Assembly: GCA_904063045.1 (NCBI GenBank)
Contig: CAJFCJ010000006.1
Location: 5,410,408 to 5,474,407 of the forward strand
Origin: Dimorphilus gyrociliatus
Taxonomy: Eukaryota > Annelida > Polychaeta > Dinophilidae
Reading direction: 5' to 3'
DNA length: 64,000 nucleotides
A program made the position numbers and the translations under genes. This document shows, piece after piece, positions 29,301-43,077 of the stretch. Each line of letters begins with the position of its first letter. The stretch's first letter is position 1. The notes under the pieces were generated by a model that was not told where the DNA came from, did no database searches, and saw nothing but the letters and a program-made list of their open reading frames with translations.

Positions 29301-32300
29301 TCATTTCTATAATACCCTCTCGTACTATCGTCACCACTATAAGCCCTATCATCTTCCGCAGCCCTTCTTCGTGCTCTTCTAGTTGCCGCAGCCCTAGCAG
29401 CCTTTCTTCCCCTCTTACCCCTGAAGCTTATCTCGATAGCTCCATCATCCAATTCAGATTCATCACTGGTTTCTAGTTCGCTAACATCTTCAGCTCCTTC
29501 GTCGTTACCATACCTAGTCGTTTGCTTCCTACTCCGAGGTTGCTCAATAATCAATTCATTCTGTTAAAAAAAATTAAAAATAACAATTGACATGAATTTT
29601 CGTAAGAAGATTTGTCTTTTCTAAAGGTATAGATATACTCAGATCTCCAAGGTGTTAAATTGCGTCGATAAATCATACTCGACGCTTTATCATATGGAAA
29701 AATATTCTCATCATTCTTTTAGAATTTACATGGAAGATATATTTTCTTAACAAAGAAACCAACCTTATTATTTAATCCGTCAACGTCCAAATCAGCTTTC
29801 TTTGCCCATTTCTGCCAAAAGTTCGGATCATCGATTGCAATGTCACTTCTATTTCCAGATGCACTAAAAGAAGCTTTCGCAAACGTTGAATTCTTTTCAC
29901 CGCCGTCAAATTGAATAACCTGAGTTCTTCTTTGTAAAATTTGATCGATATCCTCTTCACAAAACTGATCTGCTGCTGAATCGTCATCCATAATAGCTCC
30001 GTAGGCTCCTCTTTTGAGCAGATCTTCTATTTCCTTTTTTGACAAAGTGTTAGAGTCCTTGACATTTTCCTTCATAGATTGAAGTACAGCCTTATCCAAT
30101 CCTAATTTAATTGATGCTCTATCAAACATTTCCCTTTCGTAAGAGTTTCTGGTAACAAGACGATAGACTTTCACCATTTTATTTTGACCAATTCGATGAC
30201 ATCTTGCCTGAGCTTGTAAATCGTTTTGAGGATTCCAATCAGAGTCAAAAATGATAACAGTATCGGCAGCAGTCAAGTTAATACCTAAACCTCCAGCCCT
30301 TGTACAGAGAAGAAAGACAAACCTATCCGATTCAGGTTTGCTAAATCTATCGATAGCCTCTTGCCGTAAATTCCCCCTGATTCTACCGTCTAATCTCTCA
30401 TACAAATATTTCTCATGAATTAAATAATCTTCTAAAATGTCTAAAACTCGAATCATTTGTGAGAAAATTAACACTTTGTGATTTCCTGCTTTCAATTTTG
30501 GTAGTAACTTGTCAATAAGAACAAGTTTACCGGAAGCATGCACAAGAGCTTGAAAAGCTTCGCTTGTACAATGTAAGTGCTTCCAATCCATAACTATTTG
30601 CTCTTCGGCTCCGTTGATTAAAAAAGGGTGATTACAACATTTGCGCAATTCCATCATAGTATTCATTAAATTAGGGACATTAGACGATGAAGTGCTTCCT
30701 TTGGAAAGAAATGAAAAGTTCCTCTCTAATATGGCTCGGTAGTATTTCTTTTGTATATTTGTTAATTCAACTTCTATGACAGTTTCCTCCTTAGCAGCTA
30801 AGGTCTTCTCGACATCCTCTTTAAGACGACGTAACATCATTGGTTTCAGAAGGGCTTTAAGTTTAGATACTTGACTTTCAGTCTTTAAATCACCGAAATC
30901 ATTAAGGAATGTTCCAACGTGAAAGAATCGCTGAGGTTCCAAAAAATTTAATAAGGCAAACAATTCTTCAACATTATTCTGAAGTGGAGTTCCCGTAAGT
31001 AAAACTTTATGCTCCAAACCAAAATGCTTTAAACCCTCTGACAATTTACAATTTTTGTTCTTTAATCTATGAGCTTCGTCAATCACACAAACTCTCCAAT
31101 CAAATTGTGCTAATAATTCAACATCTTGTAAAATGACTTCGTAGGTCGTTATCATCACATTAAATTTATATGCATCTGGTATTCTTTTTCCAGTAGCTGG
31201 ATCTTTATAAAACAATTCATGCTCTTGTATAATATTACGACTAACTTGTGTGCCGTGATAGACGACTGCATTTAAATCTGTCCAAGATTCAAATTCCCTT
31301 GACCAATTTCCTATTGTTGAGAGTGGGACGATAATGAGAAACGGACCTCTTATACCGTAATTAACAACTTCCTGCACGAAAGCAATACTTTGGACTGTTT
31401 TTCCCAAACCCATTTCATCGGCTAGAATGCAATTTTGGCGATTGTAATAGCAATATAGTAACCAATTAACTCCCTCAACTTGATATTCTCTTAATTCATT
31501 TCCATCCTTATATTTTGGTGAGTCTGCAATTTCAGCCCACTCATCGGAAGATGGTCTTTCTAAAGTCATTAAATCATTGGCCGGAGGTAATTCTGATAGA
31601 CGTTTATAGTCTTCAATTTTTGCAGGATCAACATCTTCGATTAATTCCCAAGTTGACTCTTCGTAAGGTAGACCACGCCATTTGACCAGATAATGTAGAA
31701 TGTCTTCACCATCGTCGCCCTTTGTTAAAGATTCATCGAGAACACGATCGACCTCAACATAATCAGGATTAAATAGTTCATCTTCATCAAGTTGCAAAAG
31801 AGCTTGGTAGTTCTGCTTCATTTTAAAACGACGGATTTTTTGACCAATGCGTTTATCAGTTATCTCTAATTCTTCCATACTTTTCCACTGGCAATGTAGG
31901 TAGGATAAATTTTTGTATTTAGCAAAATATTCCTCAACTTCAACCTCGACTGTTTCACACTCAGTTTGTTGATCACAATTGTCCCCATCAACATCAACTT
32001 CATCATCTTTCCTATCATTGTCTTCATAGGATGAGAATTTCTTTTTCAGTATTTTTCGTTTCTTTTTACGATAGCCTAAAATCTTATCAACAATAGGCGT
32101 GTCATTATCGGCTGGATTTTCGACCACCGACGTAGGATTCACATCATCTTCTTCTTCTTCCTCATCATTTTCTTCAGATAGATCAAGCTCTAATTCATCA
32201 GTATATTTTTGACGGCGCTTGTTTCGGCCCGATCTACGTTTCTACGATATAAAAATGACATTTTACTGAGTTATTTAGTCTATTTAATTGGTGTACATAC

Positions 32301-33059
32301 CTCTACATGTTCGTCGTCGTACTTTATATCTGGTTGTCCAATTACGGCAGCTACTTCTGTCTCTGAGTCAGAGTCCTGTTTCTTTCTTCTTTTCTTCGTT
32401 TTGAATACGGGGGCTATGACTTTTCTGTTTCGAAATAACAGGGAGGATACTAAACACGTTAGATGTCGCTTACTAAAACCTATCAAAGGGAGTGTAAAAA
32501 CCGCATAAATTCTCTTCTTTATAATTTTCTGAACACTTTAGTGAATATATTTATCTTCTAAGTACGCTAGTTTTTGTTAAATTAAAGAAACAATTAGGAA
32601 CTATTTGTTAACAACCCAAAATGGCGGGCAATGACCTTCACCTTTCCGTAGATGAATGCGTTGTTCTTTAGCCTACGTAGGCCAGTAGGATGGTAATGGA
32701 TTTAAAACAACCCGAAATTAGCGGAGGAAGCTCTAAACGAGCAAAAAGTGTAACAGAAATACGTGCAACAGGCAATATGAGCGCGAAACGCAAACGACGC
32801 CATTGTAACAAGATGGCTGAAGAGAAATTAGCAACGGAAAATTGTAGAGCGCAGACGATAATTGGACTTACGAGCGTCTTTGATATTTCTTGGATTTATG
32901 ATGAGTCGAGGACATAATTTTAAGAGTCTTATCCTGATCCGTAACATCCTCTTCTTCTTCTTTGTTCGAGCAATAATTATGTTCTAGTTTGATGATTTTA
33001 GCGAGCAATATTTCTTTGCCTTTTCCACGAGTTGCCATAATGCTGAGGGTCTTCTTCAT
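26346..33059 (-). CDS. CHD6-9 / Kismet-type chromatin remodelling ATPase
   Basis: Seven exons (33059-32872, 32424-32301, 32241-29764, 29560-28938, 28735-28545, 28477-27276, 27074-26346) sum to 1844 residues, short against about 3000 in vertebrate CHD7. In order: a basic/acidic N-terminus, two chromodomains (the second with [16 protein letters not shown]), the SNF2 ATPase with DEMGLGKT and the DEAH box ([10 protein letters not shown]), and the helicase C lobe with [18 protein letters not shown]-like block, a SANT/SLIDE-like region, [16 protein letters not shown], and two BRK domains (RLEGEDAP and RRITGSKAP) complete it. BRK domains and the [19 protein letters not shown] block place it in CHD6-9 rather than CHD1 or CHD3-5. 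It slides nucleosomes at enhancers. The true start may lie further upstream; 33059 is the first ATG of the visible open exon. Confidence 0.93.
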
Positions 33060-34951
33060 ACCCTTCCAAAATCCAATGAAAGATAATCGTTAATATACGA
33101 CCCTATCTTGATAGATCGAATAGTCTTAAAATGTACTATATGGCCGTATTTTGCGATTTAGTACGTAGTGCCACGACGTATTAATACGTTTCGATAGTCG
33201 CCGGTTTTCGCGCGCTGGATTGTACTCATAAATATTCATCACTGTCGTTAGAAAGATTGCTGATTGGCTAAGACTAAAGTTGGAAATTCTATTTTCAAAC
33301 ACTTATCCCTAGCGTTTTCTTTGTTGAAGTTTTACCTTAATTCACCTTTATAATAAATATTGTAGGATAATCATATGAATTAACTTATTATTGGAGCAAT
33401 TTATGATAAAAATTTATAAATATGTCTATAAGATTTATTCACAAAGTTCAACAAAAAAATATCATATAGAGTTCTTCTACTTATCATCGATTCAAAATAA
33501 GTACAGAAAATAATCACATTTATATATATGCCACACGTCATATCATTTAATCACAGTATCCTCAATATGTTAATGAAATAATTTTCAATTGATATAGCTT
33601 TGAGTTAGTGTTCAATAGTTTATTAGATATCTCCCTTTGGCAGTCGACAAGAGAAATAGAAGAACAATAAGAAAATAAAAAATTCATATTGTCTAGTACA
33701 TATATAAAAAAGAACGAAAAAATTGTATACAGAAACAATGCTTATTAATAATTAATATATAAGTTTTTAGAACGAATTCATAAAGACAAAAGTAAAAAGA
33801 AAGTAGGAGAAGTAGTAAAAGAAAAAAAAGAGAAACAAATTAATTAACTAATTAGAGCTTTCTAATATTAAAAATTCATTTCTGTTAAACTAATTAAATG
33901 CCTGTATAAAATAACTTATTATAATACGTTTCCACATCTAATTTTCTCTTGAGAAAGGAATAGTTTTTCCTTTATTATTCAGTAGAATATGTATAATAAG
34001 TGTTGGATTATTTAAATTATCTTAAGTATTCTTTCCAATTGATATAAACATAAAACCATGTATCATTAGTTAAAGTTAACTATTGAGTTTTTCTAAAAGT
34101 TCATGGTCATTTGTGCAAATCTAGGGTTTGTTTATTTATTTACTGGGTGTATTTTTTCTGTATCAGTTTATGATAAAATATGTAGCAAACAATAACTAGG
34201 TGGGATACGGGGGAAAGTAGCTCGTTTCCTTATGCTTTGTCACCATTCATTTACATGTTATTCACCCATCTCTCGAATGTCTTGATAACAACAGAATAAT
34301 AACAATAAAAAGTCATTATATAAAAGGCGGATTGTAAGAAAACTACTCCTCTTTCTTTTCCCCAAACCTATCTATATTAGTATAAGCCCATCATCTTTCA
34401 TTTTGTTTAGAGTATATAGTTATGTACTACTTTTAAGTTTTATCTTTAAAATATTGATAACAGCCTTTTATATTTGTTTTTTTTTTTACATCTAGAACAA
34501 TTTTAGCAATACTTAAATACTATTTTAGCGGATTATTTTCTCCCATTTACTCCTTTGATGCATGTAACAACTGCAGAAGTGTCTGCAATTAGTTTATATT
34601 CGGAAACAACTAACTAATGTCTAAATCTAATGACAAAACTATTATCTCTACTTACGCAATAGGCTTAATATTATAACCATAAGCATGTGATATTTTTATC
34701 TAATGCTGTTTTTCACACATATACTAATATATTTATATATATATACAGTATATAGGCCATTTAATTATTATAACGTAGTTTAAAGATACAATTTAACATT
34801 TAAATTTCTTAGACTTATCATTTACGAAACTTGAAATTTGCAATTGTTATATTCGTATTCACCTATTATAATATGTTAATGTTGGCAAAATTGTTCGCCA
34901 TTTTGAAACTAATTTGCTCTTCGAACGGTCGAAAGGTTTTATGTCATAATA
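33060..34951. other. Divergent intergenic region, no supported gene
   Basis: 1.9 kb between the CHD gene and the ZAP-like gene. The first 200 bases (to about 33240) are relatively CpG-rich, with a tcgcgcgctgg stretch, and are the likely CHD promoter. From 33350 to 34900 the sequence is AT-rich with no frame, repeat or RNA gene that I can support. Confidence 0.45.
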
Positions 34952-37589
34952 ATGTGGCAAAGAAATCTGTCTCATATTTTAGGTATAATATAAAATCTAT
35001 TATTCTTTAAATAAATTTGCAACATCCAATAGATTCTTTCTTTTCGGGAGTCAGTGTAAACACTGGGATTTCCAAGGAGCAGAACAATTTAAATTTAAAC
35101 TCCTTCGCAACGGCAAACTTTTCAAAAAATGTAAGTCTCTTTAATAAAGTTTTTTATGGGAATATATTTTAGAATTTTTTTCCTAGAATTTCGATACCCA
35201 TTCTTGTAGAATAAGTAGTTCGTCTGAAAACGAGACTGATGATTCAGACTGTTGCCCGAGCGAATGTGAAAGTACAGTGGAATCAATTGGATTCGAGGTC
35301 GAAAACACAGATGACCGCTATGTTACCATTGCTGAAAAGATATTTCACAAAATCCTAACTGAGCATAAAGGAAAATGTTCAATTACAGAGATGTATCAGT
35401 TATTTGATGGTGTATCGCAAACTGAAGTTTATTCTACACTAAAAAAATTACCTTATATACGATTGGTACATCAAGGTGAAAAAATCTGGGTTGTTACATT
35501 TAGACGATCTATGGTAATATGCTCTAATTATGTTGGTACATCACCATGTAATCTTCAGAATTGTCAATATCTTCATATATGCAAAAATATTATTATGGAC
35601 TTTTGTCCGTTTGGTCAAAAATGCAAACTAAATCATAACATTTTCTCTGTACATAATAAAAGAATATTTGACCGAGAAAGTCTGGGATCTTTCAATGCAG
35701 CTAATATAAAGCTTCTGATTAGAAATTCCATGCCGAAAGTCTGTGAAAACTACGTGCAGAAATCGTGTGACCATATTGAATGTATGGATATTCACATATG
35801 CCCTGACCTTATAGCGCGAGGTAACAATCACAAAACTGATGGTTGTAAATTCGATCACAATCTATATAGTTCTAACATTGGAAATATCTTTGAATCCTAT
35901 AAATTAAGAATTCCGCCAAAATATAGGAGAAGGTATATTCTAGCTAAAGCAACTGCAAGAAGAGAAAAGGGAACAAAAAAAGTCACGAAACGAACACGTT
36001 CTGCATCTAAAGGCTGTAAATCCGCAATGGAGTTAAGTAGTGGGAAATTTTTAGAATGGCTGATAGTAGAAAAGAAAGGGATATGCTCTTTAGAAGCAGT
36101 TAAAACCTGTCCCTACGTTAATATACAGAAGATAGAAGAGCTCTTCAGACAGTGCCATACTCGTTTATTGCTACTACCTTTGGAGTTTAAAGATAATTGC
36201 AAAGATGTCATCGTTAAAATATATTATCCAGAATTAAAGTTATGCGCAGACTATTGCAAATCAGAGTGTTCTAGTTCAAATTGTCTAAAGATTCATGTTT
36301 GTCAAGCGTGGCTAAATGGGGCCTGTGATGTGCAAAACTGCCCTAAAAGTCACAACTTTGAAGAGCCGAGCACTTTAAAGTTAACAAGCAGGCTTGGTTT
36401 GGACAAAAATTACAAAATATCTCATATGATTTGCATTATTCAAAATACTTTTCCTGCTGTTTGTGTATCATATAATTCTGGTGCCTGTATCGCGGGTGAA
36501 AATTGTCCTTATCTTCATATTTGTGCAGATTACATGTTGAGGAGAAGACATTCTAGCTGTCAAAAGGATCACACAAACTCGTCTACTTCAACAAAGAGAA
36601 TACTTGATTATTATCGTTTATCAACATCTATTCCTCTGAATGATTCTGGATCTGTTATGATTCCCAAGTCTCTTTGGAAACAGAATGGTACAACAGAAAA
36701 CGCTGTGCTAACTAAATCACAAGAAAATATGGATAAAAACTTCTCTCATATGCTTAAACTTATAGCTACTGAAAGTGGTTTTGCTCAAGGGGTTTCCAAT
36801 ACGAAAAAGAAAAAGGCTACATTTATACCAAACATTTCTAAGGAACATGTGTCATTACCGAAGACTGGTAGTTTAGAAGAGTTAGCCCGAGCTCAAGAGG
36901 GCCACGCTTCCAAATATGGATCTACAGATAAAAATATTGAAGATGCTATTATTGATTGGCTTATAAATGACTGCGATGGTAAAGCCAAAGTTTATGAAGT
37001 TCTGCGGCAGTCATTTTGTTCCAACCTGAAGGAACCCATGGAATGGCTAAGAACAAGAAAAAGTCTGTTACTAATTGATGGTCGTGACCATATGGATAAT
37101 ACACTACAAGTTATGATGATAGGATGTCGCTTATGTATTAACCATCTAAATCCAAAAAAAGTATGCAGACATAAAGAATGTGTGTTTTTGCATCTCTGCC
37201 GGGATTTTGTTATGGATAACTGCAAGCGAAGAGTTTGTAAGATGTCTCACAATTTGTCAGATTCGCACAACAGCAATGTACTAAACAGTTTAAACTTGTC
37301 GAAGTATGGCGATAGCAAAATTAAAATGATTATTCGAAATTCGATGCCTCAATTGTGTGTCCGATATTGTATAGACAAATGTGACAGGGGCAGTTTATGT
37401 CCCTTTATTCATTATTGCCCTGAAGCCTTTAACAGTCAGCAAAATGATTGCAAGTGTAAACGCAATCATTGCTTAGAAAACAAACACAACTCTAAATTAT
37501 TTGAATTTTATAGAATTAATGAATCCTACAATGAATCAATGAAAAGAAGAATGATATTGTATGCCAGTGTCCTTACAAAAACATCTTAA
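34952..37589 (+). CDS. Triple ZAP-type RNA-binding-domain CCCH zinc-finger protein
   Basis: Three exons (34952-34982, 35033-35130, 35187-37589) give 843 residues. The protein holds three copies of one module: a winged-helix-like segment, then about four CCCH-type zinc fingers ending in LHIC, CKLNH or CKMSHN-like motifs. The modules start near residues 92, 330 and 625; their fingers cover about 155-268, 395-505 and 693-805. This order is that of the N-terminal RNA-binding domain of ZC3HAV1 (ZAP) and PARP12, which bind viral or other RNA. Unlike those proteins there is no WWE or PARP catalytic domain; the protein ends soon after the last finger. Some fingers have degenerate ligands, especially in module 2. 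It is inferred to be an RNA-binding effector, perhaps antiviral. Splice choice at the first two exons is the only one that keeps frame. Confidence 0.8.
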
Positions 37590-37790
37590 GACTGCTAATA
37601 AAGTCGTTTGGAATATACTTTTGTAGAATTCTTTTCGTGTGTTAATTATACTTGATATGAATTAAAGATACACATTTTGTATTTCAATCTTTGACTTTAT
37701 CAGAAAACTATACGCCATGCATCCAATGTAGTTTGTTTAACGTAACAAAACTAAATTAACTAATATACGCCATTACGGTCAAATAAAACC

Positions 37791-38269
37791 TTATTCAAAT
37801 CGTCCCAAAATATCTCCATCTCGGAACAGAAAGTAATCCTACAGGGAAAGAGATATTAATGGCAATCTGTTTGGATGATTTAACTTTATCTTACCTTATC
37901 ATCCATAACAACCTTAGTCCCACCGTACTCTGGTAGCAAGACTTTGTCACCAATTTTTACTGTAGTAGGGATAATTTCTCCAGACTGTCAAAACAACTTG
38001 GTTTTGGACAAAATATTTAAAAACTCGAATGACTTACATCAGTTCTGAGGCCATTACCAACAGCAACAACAGTTGCTTCATTGACTTTTGCTACAGCGTT
38101 TTCTGGCAACATGATACCGCCTTTCGTTGTTGTCTCTTGCGCAAATCTTTGGACAAGGACTCTGTCGAAGAGGGGAATGAAACGCTTCAAAGCAGACTGA
38201 AAATAATAGAAAAATATATAAAGATTTACATAGCTGATTTACCACTTTAATAGAAAAAGTACTTACCAT
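37791..38269 (-). CDS. HSPE1: Mitochondrial 10 kDa chaperonin (HSP10)
   Basis: Four exons (38269-38267, 38196-38038, 37984-37895, 37838-37791) give 99 residues, the standard length. HSP10 is the lid of the mitochondrial HSP60 chamber. Visible family features are FIPLFDRVLVQR at the start, the mobile loop ETTTKGGIMLP that contacts HSP60, GDKVLLPEYGGTKV and the ending FLFRDGDILGRFE. The first coding exon is the ATG alone, followed at once by a gtaagt donor. It is divergent from HSP60 (787 bases between starts), the arrangement known from many animals, which lets one heat-responsive region drive both. Confidence 0.97.
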
Positions 38270-38318
38270 GTTTGTAGTGATTTTTACTTTGACCTCAGAT
38301 GCACGTGTTTCTCCTATA

Positions 38319-38331
38319 GAATGCTCGAGAA
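38319..38331. promoter_or_regulatory. Heat-shock element (one mismatch) near HSP10
   Basis: GAATGCTCGAGAA fits GAAnnTTCnnGAA with a single change (CTC for TTC). It lies 50 bases before the HSP10 start codon. At 38334-38345 a GACGCATGCGCA sequence matches 10 of 12 positions of the NRF-1 consensus, suitable for a nuclear gene of mitochondrial function. Confidence 0.55.
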
Positions 38332-38776
38332 GTGACGCATGCGCATTAGCTAAGTTTGGGAGTGATCGCAATTTTTTTTCTGAAAATTCCCTTCCCCAAG
38401 CACTTATATCAACTTTTTCAACTTTTAACATAAATGTATCAATTCTTTAAAAAAGTAAATATTTTTAGTATTTGTGAAAAGTTAAAAATTCGCTATGATA
38501 ATTGTAATGTTGAAACCAACCACAGCTTCTAGAAATAATATTCTTCAGATGGATTGTACATGAAACTTATTTTGTAAAGTTAATAAACATCAGTAATCTT
38601 GCTTTATTTTACTTCAATGCAATCTTTCATTGAATAAAAAGTCATGTTTCATAACTTTTAAATGTTACATTCAAACAATATCTTTATAAAGTAGCTATCA
38701 ATTGGTATATACTGATTCGGGGCCGTATTTCTCTAATTTGCATCATGTTTCGACCTTGAACTAGAGTTTATTTCCG

Positions 38777-38789
38777 TTCGCGAACATTC
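38777..38789. promoter_or_regulatory. Heat-shock element (perfect three-unit)
   Basis: The 13 bases TTCGCGAACATTC match TTCnnGAAnnTTC exactly, the trimeric HSF1 binding element. It lies about 270 bases before the HSP60 start and between HSP60 and HSP10. Confidence 0.8.
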
Positions 38790-39032
38790 GTCCGCCGGCT
38801 CTACAACTGAGAATTAATTGCTTCTTTCAGCAAGTTAAAACAGCTCTTCTCCTTACAATAGTAATCAACTAAGGTAAAAATCGAATCATAACGTTATTTT
38901 GGAATAACTTATTTAATTTGAATAAAATATCTCAGTTTTTAAATTAACCACGTGCTTTTAAGGCGAACACACTAGTTCGACATCCGCGACCTTGTTCTTG
39001 CAAAGAGAAAATTAAGTTATTTAAGCTTATAA

Positions 39033-40850
<1,818 letters not shown>

Positions 40851-41453
40851 ATAACGAATTTTGTTAGAAAAGATTTTTGTATGTTGTAGGGCTTTTTTAT
40901 AATAGGTCGAATAAAAATTTTGTTACCTAGTAAGAACATCTAATTAGAAATCTACGCCTAAACTATCTAAAAGTTCTGACGGAGGAAAATATTGTTGATG
41001 TTATATTAATAAACTTATGAAATATATTTGGATTAGTTTTTCCATTCATTCAAATAAATTTAATCGTTAAAAGGTCGTTCCCTCATCAGTATTTATTTAT
41101 CTTTACTCTTAAAGACATTATCAATTCTGCAAGGTTAATAGTGCATTTGTTATCTTCTAAAATCTACGCTTTTTTTTAGATAATAATAGTCATTACTATT
41201 TACTGTACTTTATAATGCGGTGACGAACAGGGTTTTTTACTTTCTTCAATTTGCTTCTGAACTAGAAAATATAATAAAAATTATTTACTTAGATAAAAAA
41301 AACAACAAATAAACAAACATTGACGTCTAACAGAACAGCGTTCCCTCGTCTTCTTATTAAGAAACTTTTCAAATTTATCATCGTAATATCCGCAGTTTCT
41401 ATTATACAAAGTAAATAGTATAATTGATGGTTTTTATTGAAAATGTTAAATGT
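40851..41453. terminator. HSP60 3' UTR and convergent flank
   Basis: AATAAA at 40910-40915, 60 bases after the HSP60 stop, is the likely poly(A) signal. The remainder (to 41453) is AT-rich 3' flank of the convergent minus-strand gene. No gene is supported. Confidence 0.6.
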
Positions 41454-42756
41454 TTACTGCGGTCCTCCCATCTGTTCTCTTACTTCTCTAACACAGTCAA
41501 AATGTTTTTTAAATTTTTTCTTATAATTCCTGAAAACAGTGAACAAATGATTACGTATAGTATGTAGGTCATTTTTTATATTTCATAATAACCGTTTATC
41601 GCAAACATCAGATTCGTAAACAAAAGGATAGGAGCATCTATATTGTTGGAAATTATAGTTGATTAAACAACCGCCTAAAAAGGCTTTCCAAGATGCTTTA
41701 TTAGTATTCCAGACATTAGGTTTAAATATATATCTATCGTAGACGCAACCTTCTAGTAGTTTATTATTCATTTTTGAATTGTACTTCTCCATACAACGAA
41801 TTGTTTTTTTCATTTCTTGCCTATGTGAAAAACATAGGATGTTATTATTATTTAACTATTGTAAGAGAAAAGAATAATACTCTAATTCTACGAGTCCATC
41901 ATCAGTAAAATTGTTTGGATGTAGTTTAAGGTAGCTTCTTATTCTCTTGTATCTAGCCACGCATATAGCCAGATCCTCATTTTTACATTGGGATTCGTGT
42001 TCAGTCAATTCGTTTAAAGCTAACTCTTTCTTATATTTTCGACTTCTCTTTCTATCCCAATTCAAACCTTACATATTAATTAATACATTATTGGCCTTAA
42101 GTTCAGTAAATAATCAAATATTCAACTAACAATGGTCAAGTCTCACTGGTAGCATGTTTTCTTTATATCTTTTTATTTCGATCAATTCGCTTAGTTGACT
42201 AGAGCAGAATGGAAATTGAAAGGTAGCGTTCAAGCTATATCTTATTTGACCAAGATTTTGTATTAAACTGTAATAAAAAATGTCGGAAGTTTGACTTAGA
42301 AAGTTAGATTTATAGAAATAATAAAATGTTATTGTTAATGTCAAAAGAAGCCGACGAAGAGTTAAAAGAAATCGTTCTTATTCACACAAATAAAAGTATT
42401 ATATGTGAATGTATAATAACTCTAATTATCATAATTTTTCTTATACTCATAACTTACAATATTCGTTACCTTTCACATTGCCTCTTAGTTAAATCTTTTA
42501 AGGGTAATGGTTCTCTGTAATTACCTACTTCCGTTCCCCTTATGAAAAAAGGTTCCAAGAGTAGTTTTGCCATTCCAGCTGGTGAAAAGGGTGGAGCAGG
42601 AGGGAACGGAGAAGCAGGAAAGGGACGCTCACCTCTGCTGTTCAGTTGATCGTCATCAACCGTTGCAACGAGCATTTCTTGAGTTTTTCCATAGCAAACG
42701 TCCATATAGAATACGAGTAAAAGGAAAAAAGGAAGAGCATGTTTAAAACAAAGCAT
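41454..42756 (-). CDS. Secreted cysteine-containing protein of unknown family
   Basis: Five exons (42756-42470, 42294-42131, 42067-41892, 41855-41593, 41529-41454) give 321 residues in a single frame. The protein has a signal peptide (HALPFFLLLVFYMDVCYG), then a proline-rich stretch (PFPASPFPPAPPFSP), and further on at least ten cysteines in helical, charged sequence (for example CKNEDLAICVARYKRIRSYL and FDCVREVREQMGGPQ at the end). No known domain is recognised. Exon 3 and exon 4 are separated by only 36 bases (41856-41891, gtag ... atag); keeping that intron is needed for the frame, and the stretch would otherwise contain a stop. It is divergent from the guanylate cyclase gene with about 320 bases between. 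Confidence 0.65.
41856..41891 (-). other. 36-base intron in the secreted cysteine protein gene
   Basis: It begins gtag, ends with a polypyrimidine run and atag. Removing it joins exon 3 (ending in the Leu codon CTC) to exon 4 (starting TTA AAT) in phase 0. Without removal the frame stops within 30 bases. Thirty-six bases is near the lower limit of splicing in animals. Confidence 0.6.
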
Positions 42757-43077
42757 TTTCCCAAAGAATGACAAACATTTTTCTACTTTTAGAAAAATAT
42801 AAAAAGTTTAATCTGCTTCTCATTAAAATTAGCATAAAAGCCTTAGAGTTTGTTTTTGAAAACCCAGATAAAAACTATTAACACGTGCAAGCATTCCTTA
42901 ACAGCCAATACCTATCACCTAGATATTTAATGAATGCAATTTTCAGCTAGTTCGTAGCTATGTCAATATTTTCTGGTATCAAACATAATCTTTTATTTCT
43001 AATTCGAATAATATCCGGCAATAGAGCAGATCACCAGTCCAGTCTGATTGTCCTCTCAAGAAGGATCTCTACCAAAT
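42757..43077. promoter_or_regulatory. Divergent promoter, secreted protein gene and guanylate cyclase
   Basis: About 320 bases between two divergent start codons, AT-rich, with an E-box-like CACGTG at about 42882-42887 (aaCACGTGca). No other element can be named. Confidence 0.35.
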
